In this document: piece by piece, positions 7,773 to 16,081 of the stretch | Position numbering within the stretch: position 1 is the first letter of the stretch | How the letters are laid out: each line of letters opens with the position of its first letter | NCBI GenBank assembly: GCA_003599345.1 | Contig: QZJP01000083.1 | Location: 1 to 40,010 of the forward strand | Length of the DNA: 40,010 bases | Reading direction: 5' to 3' | Origin: Bacillota bacterium | GTDB taxonomy: Bacteria; Bacillota; Sulfobacillia; UBA995; UBA9673 | Notes under the pieces: model-generated | Database searches by the model: none | What the model saw: the letters and a program-made list of their open reading frames with translations, nothing else | What the model was told of the DNA's origin: nothing | Made by a program: the position numbers and the translations under genes

Positions 7773-8603
7773 CTATGTGGCCCGGAGGACGCTCAAGTCC
7801 CGGCCGAGGTCGGAGAACCCTCCGCGCGGGCCCCGGCGCTCCAGGACGGCCCCAATGGCTTGAAGGTGATCACCGAGGATGAGCTCGGCCATGTCCGGGC
7901 CTGCCCACGGCCGGGGGCCTGAGCCCGTCCCCCGGTTGGCGACTATGGTGTTGACCGTGTGCACCGACCGCACGTCGAGGCCGGCCATCACCGCCAGGGC
8001 CTGGGCGAGCGGCGGCACGGCAAGGGCGGCGTACCCCACGAGCCTGACCGCCCTGGGCGACAAGGCGTGCGGAACCGACAAGAGGCTGTCCAGACCGAGA
8101 TCGGGGCGCCCGAGGACTCCGTTGAGCGTCCGGCGAGCCGAGGCCACCGGTCCCGAGGAGGCCCAACCCTCGACAAGCGGTGTCAGCCGGTTGAGGGCGA
8201 GGTCTACCCCGCCCCTCACGGCCTGCACGAAGGGGGTGATATCGCTCGCGGGGATGGGGAAGTCCGCGTCCAGAAAAACGAGGACTCCGGCCCCTTCGGC
8301 CAGGGCCCACCGTGCGGCCACGGCGCGACCGACGTCGTGGCCCAGCCGTCCTCCGTAGTCCCGCACCCTGATATTGAGGCGGCCGGCGGTCCGGCCGGCT
8401 GAACGGATGGTCGAGGCGACCTCAAGCACCCGACGGGCTGTGCCGTCGGTGGTACCGTTCACGACCACGTAGGCCGAGTCGACCTCCGGGCACAGGGCGG
8501 CCTGGGTGAGAACGTCACCTATGGTCTTCTCTTCGTCGAGAGCGGGTACGCACACGACGGCGGGTCCCGCTTCGGGTCGTCCGGCGCAGGTGGAATCGGG
8601 CAT
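7773..8603 (-). CDS. GT2-type glycosyltransferase
   Basis: GT-A fold nucleotide-sugar transferase of 276 aa. The opening strand CVPALDEEKTIGDVL is the family 2 signature, followed by VVVNGTTDGT and the metal-binding DAD (residues 112-114, in VFLDADFPIP). The layout resembles the DPM1/glucosyl-3-phosphoglycerate synthase subgroup, which acts on soluble or lipid-phosphate acceptors. No transmembrane segment is evident. It follows the MFS gene on the same strand by 24 bp, so the two are probably co-transcribed. Donor and acceptor are not predictable from sequence alone. Confidence 0.8.
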   Translation of the reverse strand: MPDSTCAGRPEAGPAVVCVPALDEEKTIGDVLTQAALCPEVDSAYVVVNGTTDGTARRVLEVASTIRSAGRTAGRLNIRVRDYGGRLGHDVGRAVAARWALAEGAGVLVFLDADFPIPASDITPFVQAVRGGVDLALNRLTPLVEGWASSGPVASARRTLNGVLGRPDLGLDSLLSVPHALSPRAVRLVGYAALAVPPLAQALAVMAGLDVRSVHTVNTIVANRGTGSGPRPWAGPDMAELILGDHLQAIGAVLERRGPRGGFSDLGRDLSVLRAT

Positions 8604-8627
8604 CGCCCAGCCCCCCGGTAGCGAATC

Positions 8628-10016
8628 CTACGCGGGAAGCCCCGTCCCCGCTTCCTCACACGAAATCCTGCCGGCGGCCCGCCTCTCGGACCGGAGGACG
8701 AGGTAGAAGGATAGAGAGCCAATGAGCCGGCCCAGCCCGCAGATGAGGAACGCCCAGAAGAACCCGAGGAGGTTCAGGAGAGCGACCCCGATCATGGGAG
8801 CGAACACGGCCGTAAGGGTGATTGCGGTGTTGTAGTAGGCCATGTAGGTAGTCGTGTGCTCGTCCGGGGTCTTTTCCAGGAGCACGTTGAAGAGAGACAG
8901 GTTGACGCCGGAAAACACGGCACCGACCGCCAGGTTCAGCGCGGCTATGGCGGTCAGGTCATGGGAGAACGCGTAGAGGACCGGCACGACGAAGATTCCC
9001 GCGGTGGAGACGCAGAGGGTCTTGAGGTGTCCGTGGCGTTCCGCGAACGAGGCCCAGAAGCCGTAACCGAAGACCGAACCGCCGGTGTTCGCCAGGGTCA
9101 GCAGGCTTATCCAGAGGTTGTTGGCCCCCAGGACTTTCACCTGGTAGAGAGTGAACAGCGGCCATGCTATCTGCCACATGAAGTAAAAGACCATCGAGGC
9201 CAGCGTGTAGCGGACGAACCTCGGGTGAGCCAGGATATCGCGGACCGCCTCCCGGAACGAGCCCTGCAGCCGGATGAGGCGGCGGTGCAGGCCGTGCTCG
9301 CTGCCATTGGCACGGACAGCCGTCATGGCACCGGCCGTGACGGGAAACGGGGGAGACTCCGGCTCCTCGATCCGCTGGAAGATGCGCAGTTCCACCAAGG
9401 CCGCGACGAAGGCGAGGAAGAACGTGACCTGGTAGCCGATGGGATAGGACATGATGTCGAGCGCGCGACCGGCGATGACCACCGCCCCGGTGCCGACTAT
9501 GTTCATGAGCCGGTTCCTGTGGGCGAACGCCTTGGCCCGATGAGCGGGAGGAATCACACGGGAGATGAAGGATTGCCAGGCCACGTTGCCGATGGCCCCC
9601 GGCAGGTTCATGAGAGCCACCGCGACAACCAGCGCCGCGGCTCTCCTGTCGGCGGTCATGAAGGGAATGCAGGCAAGGACTAGGAAGAAAACACGGTGCG
9701 CCAGGAAGAAGAGCGTAGTGATGCGCTTCTTCTGCGGGAACCGGTCGACGTAGACGGCCCCGGGTATCATCGCCAGGAGAGACACCACGGCCGGCGCCGA
9801 TGAGAGCAAGGCTACCTGGTAGTTGGAGGCGCCGAGCTTGAGGGCGAAGATACCGAAGAACGGGACGGCGAGGTTGACGGCCAGGATTGAGGCCACGCCG
9901 TGGTGCACGTTGTGGAGCATGTTGCGCTCTGTCTGTGTCGACGGGACCGAGGTCGGTGTCACAGAGTCGGGGGTTTCTGGACCGCGCGGACTTTCCCTCC
10001 TCCCAGATTCGGCCAC
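8628..10016 (-). CDS. MFS transporter
   Basis: Major facilitator transporter of up to 462 aa with about twelve hydrophobic segments. The N-terminal half has the loop VYVDRFPQKKRITT in place of canonical motif A. A cytoplasmic loop of about 50 residues lies between helices 6 and 7. The GTG at 10016 lacks a good ribosome binding site. An ATG 32 codons later (MLHNVHHGVASILAVN) would remove a hydrophilic Ser/Pro/Thr-rich leader, so the start is uncertain. It is divergent from the HxlR-type regulator (175 bp between starts), a common arrangement for a regulator and its target. It is probably co-transcribed with the downstream glycosyltransferase. Confidence 0.82.
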   Translation of the reverse strand: MAESGRRESPRGPETPDSVTPTSVPSTQTERNMLHNVHHGVASILAVNLAVPFFGIFALKLGASNYQVALLSSAPAVVSLLAMIPGAVYVDRFPQKKRITTLFFLAHRVFFLVLACIPFMTADRRAAALVVAVALMNLPGAIGNVAWQSFISRVIPPAHRAKAFAHRNRLMNIVGTGAVVIAGRALDIMSYPIGYQVTFFLAFVAALVELRIFQRIEEPESPPFPVTAGAMTAVRANGSEHGLHRRLIRLQGSFREAVRDILAHPRFVRYTLASMVFYFMWQIAWPLFTLYQVKVLGANNLWISLLTLANTGGSVFGYGFWASFAERHGHLKTLCVSTAGIFVVPVLYAFSHDLTAIAALNLAVGAVFSGVNLSLFNVLLEKTPDEHTTTYMAYYNTAITLTAVFAPMIGVALLNLLGFFWAFLICGLGRLIGSLSFYLVLRSERRAAGRISCEEAGTGLPA

Positions 10017-10190
10017 GACGACGCGTCCGCGGTAACTCCATTTCCGGCAGGCACGGCCCTCGTAAAGGTGAAGGAACTTCCGAAACGCTATTAAGTGGGT
10101 GGAATGGGCAGTGGGCAGAACGGGGTCCGGCCCCGCGCTGCCCGATCCAAGCGACGCGGAGCACCACGTACAGAAGAGAGTGTCTCTACC

Positions 10191-10550
10191 ATGATTTCAG
10201 GCGATGGTGTCTCGAGGCGTCGGCCCAGCACTTCCTACTCCGCGCGCCTCCTAGGCAGCAAGTGGAACATCCTCATCATCCGGGAACTCACCGGGGGACC
10301 CAGGCGCTTCAGCGAACTGCAGGCGGCTCTTGCCGGCATCAGCCCCCGCACCCTCTCTGACCGGCTGCGCTGGCTCAAGACAGAGAAAGTTGTATCGAGG
10401 ACCGTCTATTCGGAAGTGCCCCCCAGGGTGGAGTACGCTCTCACCGTCAAGGGTCGCGCTCTCGGCCCCGTCCTCACGGCCATGAAGGACTACGAGCGTG
10501 TCTGGGGACCTCCCGACGGACCCGCCGCCCACCCGCCGGGCCTGGAGTGA
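10191..10550 (+). CDS. HxlR-family winged-helix regulator
   Basis: DNA-binding protein of 119 aa. The family core is plain: LLGSKWNILIIRELTGGPRRFSELQ, then GISPRTLSDRLRWLKTEKVVSRTVY and the wing region VEYALTVKGRAL. I chose the ATG at 10191 because family members are about 105-125 aa. The ORF-track start adds 32 Arg-rich residues with no ribosome binding site. The N-terminal cysteine used by redox- or aldehyde-sensing HxlR proteins is replaced by serine (STSYSARLLGSKW), so thiol sensing is unlikely. It diverges from the MFS gene, its probable target by inference. Confidence 0.85.
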   Translation: MISGDGVSRRRPSTSYSARLLGSKWNILIIRELTGGPRRFSELQAALAGISPRTLSDRLRWLKTEKVVSRTVYSEVPPRVEYALTVKGRALGPVLTAMKDYERVWGPPDGPAAHPPGLE

Positions 10551-10666
10551 CCGGTCCACGTAGTCGGTGAGGGCCGGCTTGGCATGGGTCTTGTCGCCCC
10601 GCCGGCGGCATAGGGTTTCCCCGTGGAGTGGCCCCGAGAAAGGGGCTCTCCCCGGGAGGCGGGAAG

Positions 10667-11830
10667 ATGGCCGGCCGCCGGCATCCCCAGGACAGGCTCT
10701 CCACCCCCCGGGCGGAGGGCCGGGCCGGTCCCCAGGCTGACCTGCCGGCCGACGCGCGGACCGGCCCCGGACAGCGCTCGCAGGCCTGGAGGCCGGCGAC
10801 GCGGCATCGCGCGGGCCTGAGCGGGGCGCGCCGTTCGGCGGCCTCGGACCTGGTCCTCTACGCCGCCCTGGCCGCCGCTCTGGTTTCGTCTCTCTACCTC
10901 TGGCACCTGAGTTCGCCGGCCGTCCGAGCCCTGTGGGTGTGGTCGAGCGGCCTACCCCAGCCGTCGTGCGAGAGGACGCGCCTCATCGAACTCCGGGACC
11001 CGCCGATGACCGGGGACGACGTGGCCGAAATCCAGGTGGCCCTGGCGCAGTTGGGCCTGTACGAGGGCCCGGCCGACGGCGTCTTCGGCCCGGAGACGGC
11101 CGGGGCCGTGACCGTCCTCCGGATGCAGAACGATCTCAGCGCTTCGGCGAAGGTCGATTCCGCCTTCTGGACGACCCTCGAGCAGGAGTGGTTCGCGTCA
11201 ACGGCGTCGGGGCGCGCCCTGGCGGCCGCGGCGGCGCAGGGTTCCACCCCGCCCCCGGAAGGTGAGCTCATCATCCGCATCAACATCGAGCGACGTCAAC
11301 TCACCCTCTACGCCGACGGCTTCCCCTACAAGACCTATCCGGTGGCGGTCGGCAAGCCGAGCACTCCCAGCGCCGTCGGGCAGTGGACCATCCGGAACAA
11401 GGGCGTCAACGTGGGGCCCCAGTTCGGCACAAGGTGGATGGCCCTGACGGTCCCCTGGGGGACTTACGGCGTCCACGGGACGAACAACCCGGGCTCTATC
11501 GGTTCGGCGGCCAGCGGCGGCTGCATCAGGATGTTCAACCACAACGTCAACGAGCTCTACGAGTGGGTCGGAATCGGGACCCCGGTCCACATCTACTCCC
11601 CCAGCTGGCGGGCCTCGGTGTGGCCCTCTCTCCCCAAAGGATCCGCGGGACTGAGCGTGGTGTTCCTCCAGTGGCAGATGCAGCGGCTGTCCTGGGACCC
11701 GGGTCCGGCGGACGGACGGCTGGGGCAGGCGACCGCCGACGCCGTCAAGGATCTCGAGACGTTCTACGGTCTCGCGGTCGACGGCCTGGCCGATACGGAC
11801 GTCCTCTGCCTTCTGGATCTTGACCGCTAG
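10667..11830 (+). CDS. L,D-transpeptidase (YkuD) with two peptidoglycan-binding domains
   Basis: Cell-wall enzyme of 387 aa forming or remodelling 3-3 peptidoglycan cross-links. The ATG at 10667 has GGGAGG seven bases upstream, so the ORF-track start was shortened. Order: a basic Arg/Pro-rich N-terminal region, one transmembrane helix (about 62-80), a PG_binding_1 domain (about 106-172, DVAEIQVALAQLGLYEGPADGVFG), and the YkuD catalytic domain (about 200-312, with GVHGTNNPG and SGGCIRM, catalytic Cys286). A second PG-binding-like domain follows at the C-terminus (about 329-385). It should be membrane-anchored with the catalytic part outside. It lies 45 bp before the solute-binding-like gene, so co-transcription is likely. 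A different YkuD enzyme lies at 37633-39078. Confidence 0.92.
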   Translation: MAGRRHPQDRLSTPRAEGRAGPQADLPADARTGPGQRSQAWRPATRHRAGLSGARRSAASDLVLYAALAAALVSSLYLWHLSSPAVRALWVWSSGLPQPSCERTRLIELRDPPMTGDDVAEIQVALAQLGLYEGPADGVFGPETAGAVTVLRMQNDLSASAKVDSAFWTTLEQEWFASTASGRALAAAAAQGSTPPPEGELIIRINIERRQLTLYADGFPYKTYPVAVGKPSTPSAVGQWTIRNKGVNVGPQFGTRWMALTVPWGTYGVHGTNNPGSIGSAASGGCIRMFNHNVNELYEWVGIGTPVHIYSPSWRASVWPSLPKGSAGLSVVFLQWQMQRLSWDPGPADGRLGQATADAVKDLETFYGLAVDGLADTDVLCLLDLDR

Positions 11831-11875
11831 GGCCGGCCGACAAGCCCCGGCCGCCCTCAGGGGAGTGGTCATGGC

Positions 11876-13465
11876 GTGTTCCTGGCGCATCTTCGCAGGC
11901 CCGGCCCGCGCGGAAGACGCCGGCCGGTCCTCATCCTCGTCGCGGCCGGCGTGGTGGCCGCCGGCATAGCCGCCGCGGTCGTCTTCTCGGACTTCACGGA
12001 GACAGGTCTGTCCGGCCTGGACTTCACCTGGCCCTGGAGCCGCAAGCCGGAAGCTCTCGATCCGAAGGCCCCCATCGACCCGGCCAGGCAGTACCACCTG
12101 TCGGTCTGGGACTACGAACTGCCTTTCCGGTCACCCGGAGGAGCCCCGTTCAGCGACGCGGCCCGCCGGGCCATCGAGCGGTTCGAGCGCCGATACCCCA
12201 ACGTCAAGGTCGACCTGACCGTCCTGGATCCGGCGGACGGCCAGGCCAAGCTGGCTGAGGCGCTGCAGGCCGGATACCCGCCCGACGTCTACTGCAGCCC
12301 GTTCGGCCCCGGAGCCGTGGGTTCTGACTACCAGGTCCCGGTGGGGCTCTACCTCGACTACGACATCTGGGCAGGCTACGATCCCGTTGCCTGGCAGACG
12401 GTCAAGGTCGAGGGGACGGTCTGGTCCTACCCCCGCTGGCTCATGCTGTGGCCGTGGCTGGGAAACCGCGAGCTGCTGGCGGCGGCCGGCGTGGACACGG
12501 CCCGGGTCGCGGCCGAGGGCTGGACGAGGGATGAGTTCGCCGCCGCGATTGTCGCCCTCGCGGGTACGGGACGGCAGGCCCGACCCTCCGTTGCGGCGAC
12601 ATCGCCGGCCGTAGTCTTGAGGGACCTTCTCCTGCCGGGGCACCTGGCGGGCGAGACCCCCCAGCCGGCGGACCTCTACTGGCTCGGCGCCGAACCGGGA
12701 GCCGTAGCCCTGTGGCTGTCGGAGCTCAGAGACGCCGGAGCGCTTGCCGAGGACGGCAGGGGCACCAATCCGGGGGTCATCGATTCCTTCGTCCACGGGC
12801 GGACGTCTATCCTGGTGGCCCCGTCGCCGTGGGCGACGATGTTCATCCTGGAACCGGTCAGGCGCCCGCCGGCGTGGGAGTTCTCGCTTCCTCCCCGCGA
12901 CCGGCCGGCCATGGTCCTCCTTCCTCCCCCGCACGCCGCGGACCAGCCGTCGGCGGTGTGGGTGTCCGCGGCCACCGTCTCGGTCTTCCGGCAGGCCCGC
13001 TACAAGGGTGACGACCACACCCGCCTGGCCGCCGAACTGGCGCGCGAGCTGAGTGTCGGGACTCGCCCGTGGCTCCGCGACCAGCCCCTCTGCATACCCG
13101 CGGCTTACTCCGAGCAGGTCTCCTGGCGGCTGAGGGTGGGACGCTACGGGCAGGCCGGGGAGTTCGCCACCGGCTCCCTCCACCGGCTCGCCGAACTACC
13201 CAAGGACCGCCTCAGCCTGGCCCTGTCCGCTCTCACGTACGGGCCCCGTCCGCCAATCCCGAGCGACCAGCCTGAACCGGGCGACGCCGGGACGGGATTG
13301 GAGGTCCGCGGGAAGGAGCCGGCGGGGCCGCGTCTCACGTGGGGGTATCTTGGGCCCTTCCTGGCTGAGACCGTCGCGCCTGCCGCGGCCGACTTCTGGG
13401 CGGGCAGGACGGGGCCGGGGGACCTGGTGAGCGAGCTGACCGAAGGAATCCTAACTGGTGACTAG
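11876..13465 (+). CDS. Membrane-anchored family 1 solute-binding-like protein
   Basis: Protein of 529 aa resembling extracellular solute-binding proteins of sugar ABC transporters. It has an uncleaved-looking N-terminal helix (about 17-37, PVLILVAAGVVAAGIAAAVVF). The periplasmic-binding-type fold then begins YHLSVWDYELPF and continues through RRAIERFERRYPNVKVDLTVLD and ALQAGYPPDVYC. There is no lipobox, and no ABC permease or ATPase gene is nearby. Ligand-binding proteins without a transporter may act as sensors or wall-associated scaffolds (inference). The GTG at 11876 is about 10 bases from GGGGAG. Its 3' end overlaps the convergent histidine kinase ORF by 131 bp. Confidence 0.75.
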   Translation: MFLAHLRRPGPRGRRRPVLILVAAGVVAAGIAAAVVFSDFTETGLSGLDFTWPWSRKPEALDPKAPIDPARQYHLSVWDYELPFRSPGGAPFSDAARRAIERFERRYPNVKVDLTVLDPADGQAKLAEALQAGYPPDVYCSPFGPGAVGSDYQVPVGLYLDYDIWAGYDPVAWQTVKVEGTVWSYPRWLMLWPWLGNRELLAAAGVDTARVAAEGWTRDEFAAAIVALAGTGRQARPSVAATSPAVVLRDLLLPGHLAGETPQPADLYWLGAEPGAVALWLSELRDAGALAEDGRGTNPGVIDSFVHGRTSILVAPSPWATMFILEPVRRPPAWEFSLPPRDRPAMVLLPPPHAADQPSAVWVSAATVSVFRQARYKGDDHTRLAAELARELSVGTRPWLRDQPLCIPAAYSEQVSWRLRVGRYGQAGEFATGSLHRLAELPKDRLSLALSALTYGPRPPIPSDQPEPGDAGTGLEVRGKEPAGPRLTWGYLGPFLAETVAPAAADFWAGRTGPGDLVSELTEGILTGD

Positions 13466-14843
13466 CAAGCGGCAACCAGACCCGGACCGTGGTGCCGTGC
13501 CCGGGCCGGCTCTCCAGGGCGATTCTCCCGCCGTGAGCTTCCACGATTCGGCGGCACACCGCTAGTCCGAGGCCGGTGCCGGATTGCTTCGTAGTGAAGA
13601 ACGGCTCGAAGACGCGGTTCCGGTTCTCGCTGCTGATGCCGACACCGGTGTCTCGGACCTCCAGCAAGACCTCGCCTCCCTCGCGCCGGGCCTGCAGGGC
13701 GAGCTCGCCCCCGCGCGGCATAGCCTCGATGGCGTTGCGGCATAGGTTGAGGAGGACTTGTTTGAGGCGGGTGGGATCGGCCGTCACCTGCAAGGCCGGG
13801 TCGCACCCGGCGTAGGAGACACCCACCGGCTCGCGGCCCACGCACATGCTCCTCGCGAGGACCGCCGCCTCGGAGAGGAGGCCGTCCACGCTCATGTCGG
13901 TAGTGGGTTGGAGCCTCGGAGCCCTGCTGAACAGGGAGTAGTCCTCGAGAAGGCTTATGGCCCTGTCGAGCTCGCGGAGAGCCAGCCCGGCGTACTCCGG
14001 GACCTTGTTCCTCTGGACGAGAGTGAGCTGGAGAAAGCCCCTGACGGCCGTGAGAGGATTCTTGACCTCGTGGGCCAGGCCGGCCGCGGCCTCGAGGTGA
14101 GCGGAACGTTCCTGCCTCAGGCTGAGGCTGAGGTCGATGGCCTTGGCCGAGAACAGGGCCTGACCAAGAAGCGCCTCGGTGGCAGGTTGGAGCCTGGGCG
14201 GGAGAAGTACGGCTAGGCAACCCACCGGGACCGCGCTGCCCCCCAGCGGGACTCCGATGCCGCACAGGGTCGGAGACCTGTGTCTTCCGGGGGCCCGGCC
14301 GGGTTCCACCACGGCGACGGCCCCCTCGCTCAGGGCGAGACCGGCCGGGGTCAGCCCCGCGGCCTGGAGCGACAGGATTAGACCGGGCCTCGGCACGCAG
14401 GTCTCGGACCCGTAGCCCGCGGGGTCGGATGCGTCCGTCGCGACAACGTCCAGGACGACGCTCGAACTCTCTAAGACAGCAACCCACCCGGCCAGGCCGA
14501 GAGTGTTTCCGGCCCGCGCCAAGGCCTCGACATAGTCCCGGCAGGCGTTGACCAGCCAGTCGTTGTCCAGCCGGAAAGAAGATAGGTTCGACGCGTCCAC
14601 CGCCAGCGTGCCCCGGAGGGCCCTGCTCCGTGGAGTGAGAGACCCACCCCCGGGCCATTGGCCGGACCCGCTGACGACACGGAAACCGAGGCTCTGGGCC
14701 ACCGGCCTGATGGCGTCAAGTAAGACCCTCTTCGGGGCACCGCCCGGTGCCTTGTGTAGTTCCAGCCGAGCCACCTCGTCCCTCACGCTTCGGCGGTAGG
14801 AACTGCTCCCCGATGGCTCAAGGGCGCGGTGCAAGGGGGTCAC
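13335..14843 (-). CDS. Sensor histidine kinase of sporulation-kinase type
   Basis: Cytoplasmic kinase of 502 aa without transmembrane segments. A poorly conserved GAF-like sensory region occupies about residues 35-235. It is followed by a HisKA domain with AAGLAHEVKNPLTAVRGFLQL (His258) and a HATPase_c domain with NLCRNAIEAMP (N box), DTGVGI (G1), EPFFTTK (F box) and GTGLGLAV (G2). The H-box closely matches the KinA/KinB/KinE group feeding the Spo0A phosphorelay. The GTG start is 2 bp after the stop of the upstream Spo0E-like gene, so translation is coupled. The last ~40 residues after the HATPase domain are Pro/Ser/Arg-rich and antisense to the convergent solute-binding-like gene. They may be a read-through extension. 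Spo0F or Spo0A as target is inference. Confidence 0.9.
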   Translation of the reverse strand: MTPLHRALEPSGSSSYRRSVRDEVARLELHKAPGGAPKRVLLDAIRPVAQSLGFRVVSGSGQWPGGGSLTPRSRALRGTLAVDASNLSSFRLDNDWLVNACRDYVEALARAGNTLGLAGWVAVLESSSVVLDVVATDASDPAGYGSETCVPRPGLILSLQAAGLTPAGLALSEGAVAVVEPGRAPGRHRSPTLCGIGVPLGGSAVPVGCLAVLLPPRLQPATEALLGQALFSAKAIDLSLSLRQERSAHLEAAAGLAHEVKNPLTAVRGFLQLTLVQRNKVPEYAGLALRELDRAISLLEDYSLFSRAPRLQPTTDMSVDGLLSEAAVLARSMCVGREPVGVSYAGCDPALQVTADPTRLKQVLLNLCRNAIEAMPRGGELALQARREGGEVLLEVRDTGVGISSENRNRVFEPFFTTKQSGTGLGLAVCRRIVEAHGGRIALESRPGHGTTVRVWLPLASHQLGFLRSARSPGPPAPSCPPRSRPRQARRSQPGRAQDTPT

Positions 14844-14845
14844 GC

Positions 14846-16036
14846 CTATTCGTGGTAGCGTGTAAACCCCATGAACCGCTGCATCACGACGATGAGCCTA
14901 TCAAGATGCTCGCTCATCTCCCTGACGCGGGTGTCCTGGAAACCGAGTCCGCTGGCTACCGCTTCCTCTAGGACTTGCCGTTGCCGGTCGATTTCTTCGG
15001 CCAGGAAATGGCTGTCCATGACTATGGCCGTTGCATCGCCGGGCAACTGGTACACCGGGTCCCTCCCTTCCCTGTCCCTCGCCGCGGCGAGGTATGTTTG
15101 AAGGTCCAGAAGGTCACAGGCGGCCGCCAGAAGCGTTCCGGGGTCCGCCGTGTCGTCGGGGCAGACGGTGATGGCCATCGCCGCGATTTCGGGTCTCACA
15201 CCCCTGGTGTTGCCCGGCGGCCCAACGAGTCCCCAAAGAGACAAAGCTCTCGACATGTGCGGAGTGAGCATTCTCACCGCTTTGGCCCTCCCGGTTCGAA
15301 GGAGGACAAGGGCGATCTGGCTCGACTCAGGCCCGAAGCAGCTGAAACCCCGGCCGGTGTTCGCTCCTTTGGACGTGACGATGGGCCGCCCTCGCGAGGG
15401 GAGAAACCCGCGGCTGCCGGTACCGGCCAGGCGGGCCATGACCACCGTGACCGGTTCCTCGAGGCAAGTCCGTTCAAGGGCCGAGGACAAGTATCTCCAG
15501 AGATAGGGGTTCATGGCCTCGAGGCTCGAAGTCCGAAATGGCTGGGGATGCGACCTCATGTCCTCGTGCGGGACGGCGCGGGTGGACCGGGCGACGGTTA
15601 TGGAGATGGCGGTTCCGTAGGACAGAGCGCGGGCAAGGTCCACTTGCGCCCGGGTGAGGCTTGAGCCCTTGATCGGCTGGCCCGACACGACCCCGTGGAG
15701 ATGGCGGCTATCGTAGAGAGGTAGCGCGAAGCCTCCCGGCCCAGCCTCGAGATCGGATTCGAGAGCCCCGCGCTCAAGGGATATCGGGTGGGGTTCCGGT
15801 GAGACCTCGCTCCCGGCCCTCACCGCCCTGGCCGTCTCTATGAGATGGACCCGCTCGGAATCGTAGAGGAAGACGACGCAGGTCTCAAGGGGCAGCAGGT
15901 GGACTAGTCGCTGCGCGAGGTGGTCGGCTATCTCGCCGACCCCCGTGCCCCCCAACACGGGGGCCTTCCGCCGTTCGCCGCTGTCCGCTCCCCATTCCGG
16001 TTTGGGCCGGCTCCTGGCACTGTGATATCCGGTCAC
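14846..16036 (-). CDS. GAF and degenerate GGDEF-like protein with C-terminal Spo0E-like domain
   Basis: Protein of 396 aa with no close named relative that I recognise. Residues ~33-150 look like a GAF sensory domain (GVGEIADHLAQRLVHLLPLE, then GFALPLYDSRHLHGVV). Residues ~175-320 may be a degenerate GGDEF fold without active-site residues. The C-terminal ~50 residues match the Spo0E aspartyl-phosphatase pattern: an EIDRQRQVLEEAV helix, a Gly-containing turn, then SEHLDRLI (375-382). This lines up with the SQELD signature in which the aspartate is catalytic. Stand-alone Spo0E proteins are only 50-90 aa, so a large sensory fusion is unusual. The GTG at 16036 has GGAAGGAG upstream. It is coupled to the kinase downstream and lies 45 bp after the KaiC-like gene. 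Spo0E domain assignment is by eye. Confidence 0.7.
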   Translation of the reverse strand: MTGYHSARSRPKPEWGADSGERRKAPVLGGTGVGEIADHLAQRLVHLLPLETCVVFLYDSERVHLIETARAVRAGSEVSPEPHPISLERGALESDLEAGPGGFALPLYDSRHLHGVVSGQPIKGSSLTRAQVDLARALSYGTAISITVARSTRAVPHEDMRSHPQPFRTSSLEAMNPYLWRYLSSALERTCLEEPVTVVMARLAGTGSRGFLPSRGRPIVTSKGANTGRGFSCFGPESSQIALVLLRTGRAKAVRMLTPHMSRALSLWGLVGPPGNTRGVRPEIAAMAITVCPDDTADPGTLLAAACDLLDLQTYLAAARDREGRDPVYQLPGDATAIVMDSHFLAEEIDRQRQVLEEAVASGLGFQDTRVREMSEHLDRLIVVMQRFMGFTRYHE

Positions 16037-16081
16037 GACGGACTCCTTCCGATCCGACTTCCGGTGGTTGCCCCGGCCGTT

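Noticed and set aside
12131-13183. 350-aa minus-strand ORF
   Set aside because: Antisense to the solute-binding-like gene; composition is Arg/Gly-rich with no recognisable domain.
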